This document shows positions 1 to 6,730 of a stretch of 10,300 bases of DNA, in pieces. Within the stretch, counting starts at the first letter, position 1, and each line of letters starts with the position of its first letter. The position numbers were made by a program, and so were the translations under genes. The stretch covers positions 1 through 10,300 of the forward strand of contig JBIKNC010000160.1 of NCBI GenBank assembly GCA_044358925.1, given 5' to 3'. Source of the stretch: Rohdeia sp044358925. Its GTDB lineage: Bacteria > Planctomycetota > UBA1135 > GCA-002686595. Under the pieces are notes generated by a model. It was not told the origin of the DNA. It was given only the letters and a program-made list of their open reading frames with translations, and did no database searches.

Positions 1-1080
1 CTCGAGCGCGATCGCCGCGAGGCGTGCCCCGTCGAAGTCGCCGATCTCGTACAGGAGATCGAGCGCATAGACGTGGAAGTTCTCGAGGGGCACGTCGGCG
101 GGCCGCGATCGCTCGGCGACGGCCATGGCGCTGCGCGCGGACTCGACGTCCTTCGTGCGACGGCACAGCTCGGCGAGTTCGATCGCGAGGCCGTAGGGCG
201 CGCGCTCGAACGGCAGTCGGCCTTCGATGCGACGCACGTTCTGGGTCAACGCGTCGAGTTCGCGCCAACGCAATCGCACGCGCTCGGCTTCGTCGTCGCG
301 TTCGAGTTCGAACAGGCAGCGCGACTGCAGGAACAACGGGCGCGGATCGTGCGGCGCGAGGGCGCCGGCGCGCTCCGCCAGGTGCAATGCGAGCTGGTGG
401 TCGCCGCGCTCGAACAGGACCTGCGCCTTCCACTGCAGCGCTTCGACGTGGTCGGCATCGACGGCCAGCACCTGGTCGAGCAACTCGAGCGCGCGCACGT
501 CGTCACCCAGTCGCCAACATGCGAGCGCGAGTCCGCGCAGCGCTTCGAGGCTCTGCGCGCCGGCGGCGATCACACGTTCGTAGTGCACTTTCGAGCGCGC
601 GTAGTCGCCGAGGCTGTAGTAGCAGTGCGCGAGCGCCTGTGTGCGGAAGACCTGCTCCGGTGCGACCTCGACGAAACGCTCGAACGCGCTGGCGGCGTCT
701 CCGTAGCGGCGCAATCGGAACAGCGCGGTGCCGAGCACGATCAACGACGGCGGGAAGTCGGGCTCCGCTTCGAGCACGGCGTACAACTCCGTCAGCGCGC
801 TGCGGAAGTCGTCGCGTCCGTAGTGCTGTTCGGCGAGTGCGTGCCGCACCATCAGCTCGCGTGCGACGAAGGTCTCCGCAGTGCCCGCCTCGACCGCGGC
901 CACGAAGCCCTTCCAGCGCTCCGGTGCCGCGCGCGGCAGATCCGCGACACGGCGTTCGAACGGGTCGACGGCGGGCGTCGACTCGACGATGGGCTGCGGC
1001 GCGTCGACCGGCTGCGGCGGTTCCTGCCGCAGCGCGAGCGTCGCCCATGCGGCCAGTGCGGCGATCGTGAACACGCTCAT
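1..1080 (-). CDS. TPR-repeat exported protein, partial (C-terminus beyond left edge)
   Basis: This frame is open for 360 codons from the ATG at 1080 to the window edge, with no stop, so the C-terminus is missing. Residues 1-18 form a hydrophobic stretch (MSVFTIAALAAWATLALR), a short signal peptide or N-terminal anchor. A Pro-rich linker follows (about 20-40), then helical tetratricopeptide-type repeats from about residue 75 to the edge. Clear helix pairs lie near 78-107, 112-141, 146-175, 180-209, 214-243 and 338-360, with TPR-like patterns such as YYSLGDYARSKVHYERV. TPR arrays bind other proteins; no catalytic motif is visible. The start is fixed by an AGGAGG ribosome binding site 7 nt upstream and an ATGA overlap with the upstream CRTAC1-like gene, so translation is probably coupled. 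The context suggests a partner, assembly factor or scaffold for the secreted propeller proteins of the same operon. That role is inferred, and the partner is unknown. Confidence 0.85.
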   Translation of the reverse strand, partial: MSVFTIAALAAWATLALRQEPPQPVDAPQPIVESTPAVDPFERRVADLPRAAPERWKGFVAAVEAGTAETFVARELMVRHALAEQHYGRDDFRSALTELYAVLEAEPDFPPSLIVLGTALFRLRRYGDAASAFERFVEVAPEQVFRTQALAHCYYSLGDYARSKVHYERVIAAGAQSLEALRGLALACWRLGDDVRALELLDQVLAVDADHVEALQWKAQVLFERGDHQLALHLAERAGALAPHDPRPLFLQSRCLFELERDDEAERVRLRWRELDALTQNVRRIEGRLPFERAPYGLAIELAELCRRTKDVESARSAMAVAERSRPADVPLENFHVYALDLLYEIGDFDGARLAAIALE

Positions 1081-2822
1081 CGCTGTTCCTCCTGCGCGGG
1101 CACCGCGATCGTCGTCAGGCGTCCGATCGGCGGCGACTCCACTTCGACGATGCGTCGATCGGGCAGAGCGACGCGCACGAGGTCGACGCTTTCGAGTGCG
1201 CCGAGGCCGAAGTGCACCGTGGGCGGGAGTCCGGCCTGGAAGCCGCCGCTGGTGCGGATCTCCGCGCGCCGCTTCCGGTCGCCCGCGACGATCTCCACGA
1301 TCGCGCCGAGTCCGTCGCGATTGCCGCCGACCGCTTCGACGTCGAATGCGATCCAGCGACCGGGCGCCGTGCGATTCACGAACACCTGCACCGCCCCGTC
1401 GACCTGCGTGCCGACGATGTCGAGGTCGCCATCGCCGTCGAGGTCCGCGTGTGCGGCACTGCGCGAGACGAGGTCCGGGCCGCCCGCGAGCGTACGCACG
1501 ACGAACCGGCCGCTCTCGTTGACGTAGAGCTGATCGGGCTGCGCGTAGCGCGTGTCCGTGCCCGGCGCATCCGCTTGCGGATAGACGTGACCGTTCATCA
1601 CGTACAAGTCGAGGTCGCCGTCGAGGTCGGCATCGATCGCGCCCGTGCCCCAGCCGAGCATCTGCAGACTCGGGCCGCCGAGGCCGACGGCGTGTGAGCG
1701 GTCCGAGAAGCGCGGCGAGCTCCCGCTCTTCGACGCACGCGACTGATAGAACGCGTTGGCTTCGCCCGAGAAGTTCGTGACGAACAGGTCCTGCAAGCCG
1801 TCCTCGTCGATGTCGCCGACGGCGATGCCCATGCCCGCCTGTTCCTTGCCGTTCGCGTCGAGGTCGACGCCGCGGCGGAAGCCGACCTCGACGAACGTTC
1901 CGTCGCCTTGGTTCTCCCACAGGTGGTTGGGCGTCGAGTCGTTGGTCACGTAGACGTCCGTGTCGCCGTCGAGGTCGTAGTCGACCGTCGTGACGCCGAG
2001 TCCGAACGCGGCGGCCTCGGGGCGGAAGCCTGCTGCGGCCGTCACGTCTTCGAACGTTCCGTCGCCGCGTCCGCGGAAGAGCTGGTCGTGCACGGCGGTG
2101 AGCCCTTCGGGGCCGCACATGACGGGCAGGCCCTTCCACTTGCAGGCGCCGCTGGTGCGCGACTCGATCTCGTCGCGGCGGAACGCGAGGTAGTTCACGA
2201 CGACGAGATCGAGGTGCCCGTCGTCGTCGTAGTCGAGGAACGCGGCACTCGTGCCCCAACGCGAACCGCTGAAGCCTGCGTCCGTCTTCTCGACGAAACC
2301 GCGCCCCTCTTGATTGACGAACAGTCGCGTCGGACCCCACTGCGTCACGACGAGATCGAGGTCGCCGTCGCCGTCGACGTCGCCGGCCGTGCCGCCCATG
2401 CCCCAGCGACCCGGCGCCATGTTCCAGGCTTCCGGCGCGGCGCTGAAGTTCGCAGCGCCATCGTTGAGGAACAGACGCGGCGCGTCGCCCGGCTGATTCG
2501 CTTCGACTTCGGCGATCGACGAGCCGCTGATCACGACGATGTCGACCGAGCCGCTGCGATCGAAGTCGCCGAGCACGATGCCGCCGCCGTTCACCTCGAC
2601 GATGTAGTCCTTGTCGGCGCTGCCGCAGCGCGTGCGCACGACTTCACCGTTCGCGACGAGATCGCGCCGTTCGAAGAGCGGCGCCTGCGCATCGTCTGGT
2701 GCGACGACCGGCGCTGTGGAGTCGGCAGCCGGAACTCCGCCCTGCGGAGCGCCGTCCTGCCCAGCGTCTGCCGCAGACAGACCCAGCGCCGCCGTGAACA
2801 CGAGTGTCGTCGATCGAAGCAT
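1077..2822 (-). CDS. CRTAC1-like secreted FG-GAP/VCBS protein with ASPIC/UnbV domain
   Basis: A 581-residue exported protein. Residues 1-20 (MLRSTTLVFTAALGLSAADA) look like a signal peptide, followed by an Ala/Pro/Asp-rich linker to about 50. Seven calcium-loop motifs of the D-x-D-x-D-G-x-x-D type begin at residues 86, 148, 197, 281, 337, 397 and 460, which fits a seven-bladed beta-propeller. Between the third and fourth lies a Cys-bracketed insert (C227 to C236, then CGPEGL and GDGTFEDVT) typical of the CRTAC1 family. Residues about 498-565 match the ASPIC/UnbV domain (GAIVEI, then VHFGLG, then VDLVRVALPD). Members of this family are extracellular calcium-binding proteins in bacteria and animals; their ligand is generally unknown. 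The start at 2822 was chosen because it opens the signal peptide. A GGAG lies 11 nt upstream, and the gap to the upstream gene is 23 nt. The stop overlaps the start of the TPR gene. Confidence 0.9.
   Translation of the reverse strand: MLRSTTLVFTAALGLSAADAGQDGAPQGGVPAADSTAPVVAPDDAQAPLFERRDLVANGEVVRTRCGSADKDYIVEVNGGGIVLGDFDRSGSVDIVVISGSSIAEVEANQPGDAPRLFLNDGAANFSAAPEAWNMAPGRWGMGGTAGDVDGDGDLDLVVTQWGPTRLFVNQEGRGFVEKTDAGFSGSRWGTSAAFLDYDDDGHLDLVVVNYLAFRRDEIESRTSGACKWKGLPVMCGPEGLTAVHDQLFRGRGDGTFEDVTAAAGFRPEAAAFGLGVTTVDYDLDGDTDVYVTNDSTPNHLWENQGDGTFVEVGFRRGVDLDANGKEQAGMGIAVGDIDEDGLQDLFVTNFSGEANAFYQSRASKSGSSPRFSDRSHAVGLGGPSLQMLGWGTGAIDADLDGDLDLYVMNGHVYPQADAPGTDTRYAQPDQLYVNESGRFVVRTLAGGPDLVSRSAAHADLDGDGDLDIVGTQVDGAVQVFVNRTAPGRWIAFDVEAVGGNRDGLGAIVEIVAGDRKRRAEIRTSGGFQAGLPPTVHFGLGALESVDLVRVALPDRRIVEVESPPIGRLTTIAVPAQEEQR
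1088..1093 (-). promoter_or_regulatory. Shine-Dalgarno site AGGAGG for the TPR gene
   Basis: On the minus strand AGGAGG lies inside the last codons of the CRTAC1-like gene, 7 nt before the ATG at 1080. It is the best ribosome binding site in the window. It decides the start of the TPR gene and supports translational coupling across the ATGA overlap. Confidence 0.8.
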
Positions 2823-2845
2823 GTCTCTCGTGGCTCCGTGGATCT

Positions 2846-4537
2846 TCAGAGTGAACGCGCCGTGGTGGTGTTCCCGGCGGCGTCCTCGAACGTGAACTCG
2901 AACAGGGCGGTGCGGCCGTGGTCGGCGGAGGTGCAGGGCACCGCGAAGCGCCACAGGCCCGCGGCCGAACGTGTGGCTCGCGCATCACGCGAGGCGCCAT
3001 CGAGGCGCACGCGCGCGCTCCCCCGCACCCAGTCCTGGCCGTCGTCCATGACTTCGTCGCGCACTTGGACGTGCACGACCCACTCGCCCGTGCGCTCGTC
3101 GAAGCGCCCGCTCGAAACCCGAACGACACGCGGTGCACGTTCGTCGCGCGGCCCTGTGCCGAGGTACACGCGGTTCCTGTAGAGCGCCGGATTGCCCTCG
3201 CCCTGCGCCGTGACGAGATCGTGGCGACCGTCGCGGTCGACGTCGGCGATGGTGATGTCGAGCGTCGGATCCTCGACGCCCGTGATCGGCACGTCGAGTT
3301 CTGTGAAGGCGAAGCCGCCGTCGTTGCGCAGCACCTTCTCTTCGCCCGCGAGCGACCCGACGATCACGTCGAAGTCGCCGTCCATGTCGAAGTCGAGCAG
3401 CGCCGCCTCGTTGTCGTCGAGACCGCCGAGCGCCGTTCCCGGCGCGAACACGAGTTCGCCGTGCGGCACGAGGCGATTCTCCGCGGGCCCTTCGGAGTAG
3501 TCCGACAGGCTCAAGAAGAACAGGTCGAGATCGCTGTCGTCGTCGAGGTCGCCGACCTCGATCTCGTAGACGTTCTTCGACGCGTCCGGCACCGCGCCGG
3601 CCACCGGCGTGAAGCGCCCGCGGCCGTCGTTCAAGAGGAGGTCGTGGTTGCCGCCTTCGTTCTCGGCGCGGTTCGCGAAGAGCGCATCGAGGTCGAAGTC
3701 GCCGTCGAGGTCGGCGAGCTGCACGTCGACACGCGCCTTCTTCACGGGTGCGGGCAACAGGTCCGCGCGCTCCGTGAACACCCCGCGACCGTCGTTCAGG
3801 AACAGGTGCGGTGCCGCGCCGGCGCCGGCGAGGATGTGCTCGCCCGAGTCGCACAGCACGAGGTCGAGATCGCCGTCGTCGTCGACGTCGCCGAACTGCG
3901 CCGAGCCGCTGTTGTAGGGCGTCGTGAAACCGCGCTCCGCGCTCTCGAGGTCGAACCAACCCGGCTGTGCCGCGCCGCGGTTGTGGAAGAGCGACGGCGG
4001 GTCCGTGTTGAACGCGTTGCAGAAGAGCGCATCGACGAAGCCGTCGCCGTCGACGTCGCCAGTCACGACCATCTTCGCGTGAGACGCGTGGCGCCCGAGG
4101 CGCAGCACGCTCTCGTTGCTGAACGCGCGCGCCGCTTCGTCGAGGCGGTTGATCTCGAGCTGGTTCTGCTGCTTCGGTCCGGGCCGATCGAACGCGGGCC
4201 CGTCGGCGAAGAACAGGTCGAGGTCGCCGTCGTTCTCGACGTCGGCGGCTTCGACCCCCTCGCTCCAACGCGCGAGGAGAAGCGCGTCCGGTAGTTCGGC
4301 GAACAGCGGCGGCTGCTGCGGTGTCGCATCCGCTGCAGGTGCCGCCGGGTCAGCGGTCGGAGCGCCGTCCGAGGCCGGCGCCGCGACCCCGTCGGACGTC
4401 GGCGACGGACTCGTCGGTGCGTCGGCCGGTGCGTCGGCCGGTGCGTCGGCCGGTGCCCGCGCGTGTGTGTTCGCGCAGGCCGACAGCAACAGGCCGACGA
4501 ACGCCGACGGGACCGCGCATCTGTGAACGAGGGGCAT
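2846..4537 (-). CDS. FG-GAP/VCBS seven-bladed propeller lipoprotein
   Basis: A 563-residue predicted lipoprotein. The N-terminus has a hydrophobic segment ending in a lipobox, LLSAC, with Cys21 as the lipidation site. A disordered Ala/Pro/Asp linker follows (about 22-78) containing repeated APAD units. Calcium-loop motifs begin at residues 99, 161, 217, 276, 330, 382 and 432, predicting seven propeller blades; the fourth has Phe281 where Gly is usual. Residues about 470-560 form a beta-rich, Ig-like C-terminal region containing VMDDGQDWV and ending in FEFTF and AGNTTT. The same arrangement, in the same register, occurs in the gene immediately upstream, so the two are tandem paralogues. This copy lacks the other's 130-residue C-terminal tail and is instead anchored by lipid. 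The ATG at 4537 was chosen because it opens the lipoprotein signal. No Shine-Dalgarno site is visible, but a -10-like box lies 7 nt upstream. The ligand or partner is unknown. Confidence 0.88.
   Translation of the reverse strand: MPLVHRCAVPSAFVGLLLSACANTHARAPADAPADAPADAPTSPSPTSDGVAAPASDGAPTADPAAPAADATPQQPPLFAELPDALLLARWSEGVEAADVENDGDLDLFFADGPAFDRPGPKQQNQLEINRLDEAARAFSNESVLRLGRHASHAKMVVTGDVDGDGFVDALFCNAFNTDPPSLFHNRGAAQPGWFDLESAERGFTTPYNSGSAQFGDVDDDGDLDLVLCDSGEHILAGAGAAPHLFLNDGRGVFTERADLLPAPVKKARVDVQLADLDGDFDLDALFANRAENEGGNHDLLLNDGRGRFTPVAGAVPDASKNVYEIEVGDLDDDSDLDLFFLSLSDYSEGPAENRLVPHGELVFAPGTALGGLDDNEAALLDFDMDGDFDVIVGSLAGEEKVLRNDGGFAFTELDVPITGVEDPTLDITIADVDRDGRHDLVTAQGEGNPALYRNRVYLGTGPRDERAPRVVRVSSGRFDERTGEWVVHVQVRDEVMDDGQDWVRGSARVRLDGASRDARATRSAAGLWRFAVPCTSADHGRTALFEFTFEDAAGNTTTARSL
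4416..4456. repeat. 12-bp tandem repeat, about 3.4 copies, in the lipoprotein linker
   Basis: GGTGCGTCGGCC occurs three times back to back (4416-4427, 4428-4439, 4440-4451) followed by a partial GGTGC. On the coding (minus) strand it encodes the Ala-Pro-Ala-Asp units of the linker between lipidated Cys21 and the propeller. Because the unit is a multiple of three, gain or loss of copies would change linker length without breaking the frame. Confidence 0.9.
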
Positions 4538-4544
4538 CGCGGCC

Positions 4545-4573
4545 ACGATAGCGCGGCCGCGCTGCCCCTCGCT
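4545..4573 (-). promoter_or_regulatory. Candidate promoter of the propeller lipoprotein gene (leaderless type)
   Basis: On the minus strand a TATCGT hexamer (4550 to 4545) ends 7 nt before the ATG at 4537. A typical start point 6-8 nt after a -10 box would fall on or beside the start codon, giving a leaderless mRNA, which would explain the absent Shine-Dalgarno site. At 17-nt spacing upstream is AGCGAG (4573 to 4568), which does not resemble TTGACA but resembles the hexamer at the same place before the glycosyltransferase gene. It would allow expression separate from the upstream paralogue. Inferred from sequence only. Confidence 0.4.
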
Positions 4574-4578
4574 CGCGG

Positions 4579-6525
4579 TCACTGACAGATGGCCGCTTCG
4601 ACGCCGTTGCTGAGGGCGAAACCCTCCGGTTGGCTGCCGTCCAACTGGAAGCCCTGGAAGTGCGCGCGCGCTCCGACGAGTGCGGCGTTCGCCGGGACGC
4701 TCCAGAACGTCGTGGCGGTGCCCGAGACGACGTTCGCGATCTTGTACGTGGAGAACGTGGTCGGCTCGATCAGACCGGTGCCGGCGAAGATCGGGTAGTC
4801 GGCACGTCCGAAGGCCAGCGCGACGATCGCGACGCCGCCGAGGTTCGACTCGACGGTGATCTGGAACGAGCCGCCCGGCGCGACGTTGCCGCGTCCGCCG
4901 CCCACGAGGATGTTCGCGCCCGCTTCGGCCAAGCCGTAGGGCACGATGCCGCACGGCGGACCGAGCGGAACGACGGTCTGCGCGGTCGTCGTGACGTTGC
5001 CGGCCCAATCGGTGAACGTGAACTCGTAGCGCAGCGTCGTCGCCAGGCCCTCGGCCGTGTCGAGCATGAGGAAGCGCCACTGGCCGCCGCCCATGCGCGA
5101 GGCGACCGCGTCGACCCACGGGCCCGGTCCGCTTGCGGTGTCGAGGCGGTAGCGCCCCGTGCCGGTGACCCAGTCCTGACCGTCGTCCATGACGGCGTCG
5201 CGGATGCGCGCGCGGATGATCCACGGACCGTTCGCGGGGGGCAGCGTCGGCAGCGTCTCCTGCAACGCGACGATCGGCGCGCGTGTGTCGGCCGGACCGT
5301 TGTTGAGGTAGATCTTGTTGTCGAACTGGTTCGAGTTGCTCTCGCCCTGAGCCGTGATGATGTCGTAGTCACCGTCGTTGTCGAAGTCGGCGACGCTGCA
5401 ATCGAGCGACGAGTCGCCAACGGCCGTGAAGGCGCCGTTCACCGACGAGAACGAGAGCCCGCCGTTGTTGCGGATCAACTTCTCGCTGCCCCCGAGCGAA
5501 CCGACGATCACGTCGTAGTCACCGTCGTTGTCCGCGTCGAGCAGCGCGATTTCGTTGTCGTCGTCGCCGCCGAGCGACGAACCGTTCGTGAACGAGAGCG
5601 TGCCCGAACCCGCGAAGTTGTTGCGCACGTGGCCCTCGGCGAACCCCGAGAGGCTCACGAAGAACAGGTCGAGGTCATTGTCGCCGTCGAGGTCGCCGAC
5701 GTCGGATTCGTACGTGCTCGTGCTCGTCGTCGTGATGAGCGCCGACGAGTCCGTGAAGTTGGCGTTGCCGTCGTTGATCAGCAGGTAGTGGTCGGCGGCG
5801 CCGTTGTCGGCGCGGCAGGGTCCGAAGAAGTCGAGATCGAAGTCGTTGTCGATGTCGACGAGCTGCACGTCCATGTGCGCCCGCTTCGTCGGTGCGTTGA
5901 GTTTCGCGGCCTGCTCGGTGAACACACCGGCGCCGTTGTTGATGAACAGCTTGGGCTCGTCGCCCGGGCTGCCGAGGTAGCTCGAACCCGAATCGCAGAT
6001 GATCAGGTCGAGGTCACCGTCGTTGTCGAGGTCGCCGAACTGCGCCGACGCCGAGCTGATCATCTCGGTCAGTCCGCGCGAGCTGCTCTCGTTCGTGTAG
6101 AAGCCCGGCGCCGACGCACCATCGTTCACGAACAGGAACGGCGGGTCGTTGTTGAAGCCGTTGCAGAACAGGACGTCGATCCAACCGTCGGCGTCGATGT
6201 CGCCGGCAACCGCCATGCGTGCGTTCGAGATGCTCGTACCGAGGCGCGAAACGCTTTCGTCGACCCAGTTGTTCGCGCTGATCTCGAGCCGGTTGCGATA
6301 GAGCTTGTTCTGGCGCTTCGTGCTAGCCGAAGCGAAGCCGTCGCCGTTCGCGAAGAACAGGTCGATGTCGCCGTCGTTGTCGATGTCGGCCGGCTCGACG
6401 CCCTCCGTCCAAAGCTTCTCCGTCAGGAGGCCGGGCTGGTGGACGAACTGTTGGGCGAAAAGGGAAGCGGGCGCGGCCGCCGACCCGAGGAAGGCGGCGC
6501 CGAGCGCCAGGACGTTGCGGTTCAT
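4579..6525 (-). CDS. Secreted FG-GAP/VCBS seven-bladed propeller protein with C-terminal tail domain
   Basis: A 648-residue exported protein, first gene of the leftward cluster. Residues 1-25 are a signal peptide with a likely cleavage after SLFA. Calcium-loop motifs begin at residues 47, 109, 165, 224, 278, 330 and 380, predicting seven blades; the fourth has Phe229 in place of Gly. An Ig-like beta-rich segment spans about 415-514 (VMDDGQDWV, then YEFTFTDWAGN). A further Gly- and hydrophobic-rich domain spans about 521-648, with Cys525 near its start and Cys647 next to the end. It contains GGSFQITV, then FWSVPANAALVGARAHFQ, then GFALSNGVE. I associate tails of this style with surface proteins of planctomycetes; their function is not known to me. 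The first 514 residues align throughout with the downstream lipoprotein gene. The ATG at 6525 was chosen because it opens the signal peptide; longer in-frame starts would add an Arg-rich, non-secretory leader. No Shine-Dalgarno site is visible. Confidence 0.88.
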   Translation of the reverse strand: MNRNVLALGAAFLGSAAAPASLFAQQFVHQPGLLTEKLWTEGVEPADIDNDGDIDLFFANGDGFASASTKRQNKLYRNRLEISANNWVDESVSRLGTSISNARMAVAGDIDADGWIDVLFCNGFNNDPPFLFVNDGASAPGFYTNESSSRGLTEMISSASAQFGDLDNDGDLDLIICDSGSSYLGSPGDEPKLFINNGAGVFTEQAAKLNAPTKRAHMDVQLVDIDNDFDLDFFGPCRADNGAADHYLLINDGNANFTDSSALITTTSTSTYESDVGDLDGDNDLDLFFVSLSGFAEGHVRNNFAGSGTLSFTNGSSLGGDDDNEIALLDADNDGDYDVIVGSLGGSEKLIRNNGGLSFSSVNGAFTAVGDSSLDCSVADFDNDGDYDIITAQGESNSNQFDNKIYLNNGPADTRAPIVALQETLPTLPPANGPWIIRARIRDAVMDDGQDWVTGTGRYRLDTASGPGPWVDAVASRMGGGQWRFLMLDTAEGLATTLRYEFTFTDWAGNVTTTAQTVVPLGPPCGIVPYGLAEAGANILVGGGRGNVAPGGSFQITVESNLGGVAIVALAFGRADYPIFAGTGLIEPTTFSTYKIANVVSGTATTFWSVPANAALVGARAHFQGFQLDGSQPEGFALSNGVEAAICQ

Positions 6526-6590
6526 CGTGTGGAACAGAGACGGGCGCGGCGCGAGTTCCGAAGCCCTGGCGGTGGGTGTGGGTCCCGGGA

Positions 6591-6596
6591 AGACTA
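6591..6596 (-). promoter_or_regulatory. Candidate -10 box for the propeller operon
   Basis: On the minus strand GGGGCTAGTCTTCCC contains TAGTCT, which fits the TANNNT form of a housekeeping -10 box. It would start a transcript with a leader of roughly 60 nt before the ATG at 6525. No convincing -35 hexamer is visible at 16-18 nt, so the assignment is weak. Confidence 0.3.
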
Positions 6597-6716
6597 GCCC
6601 CGGCGACGCTCCCGAGCCCCGCCTGGTGCCCCGCCGGGAGCGAGCGGCACCGAACGAGCGCCGGCGCGCAGGTTTGGAGCCGGACGCGCCGCTGCGTGCG
6701 CGAGGTGTCAGCTCGT

Positions 6717-6722
6717 TAACCT
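6717..6722 (+). promoter_or_regulatory. Candidate -10 box for thiE
   Basis: TAACCT ends 8 nt before the GTG at 6731, a layout similar to the boxes before the lipoprotein and glycosyltransferase genes. It fits TANNNT and would give a leaderless or nearly leaderless thiE mRNA, supporting the GTG start. No -35 motif is evident. Confidence 0.3.
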
Positions 6723-6730
6723 CCCGCCTC

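Larger units (their letters stand above)
6526..6730. other. Divergent intergenic region between the propeller operon and thiE
   Basis: 205 bp separate the divergent starts at 6525 (minus) and 6731 (plus). It contains one candidate -10 box for each direction, listed separately. I see no small gene, no THI-box riboswitch consensus and no strong inverted repeat operator; an 8-bp palindrome TCCCGGGA at 6583-6590 is probably incidental. Confidence 0.6.

Noticed and set aside
24..1527. Plus-strand open frames of 348 and 484 codons over the TPR gene
   Set aside because: Arg/Ala-rich or low-information translations typical of GC-rich antisense frames; the minus frame gives clean TPR repeats with a signal-like N-terminus and a strong ribosome site.
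4551..4562. 12-bp palindrome GCGCGGCCGCGC between the two propeller genes as a possible terminator or operator
   Set aside because: It has no loop and no U-tract, and it falls inside the spacer of the candidate promoter. A palindrome of G and C alone is expected by chance in DNA this GC-rich.
3192..6075. Dispersed near-identical stretches such as GAGGTCGCCGTCG, suggestive of a repeat array
   Set aside because: They fall at blade intervals of roughly 150-190 nt, vary in sequence, and encode the D-x-D-x-D-G loops. They are protein repeats, not CRISPR or a DNA element.
1908..6597. Long plus-strand open frames (up to about 650 codons) opposite the propeller genes, reading as Val-Glu-Val-rich proteins
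   Set aside because: They are antisense shadows: GAC/GAT-rich calcium loops read backwards as GTC/ATC, giving repeated VEVAVVVEV-like strings. They have no family motifs, while the minus strand encodes complete recognisable domains.
6526..6730. Thiamine pyrophosphate (THI-box) riboswitch upstream of thiE
   Set aside because: No conserved CUGAGA or the matching downstream GAUAAUGCCAGC-type block is present.
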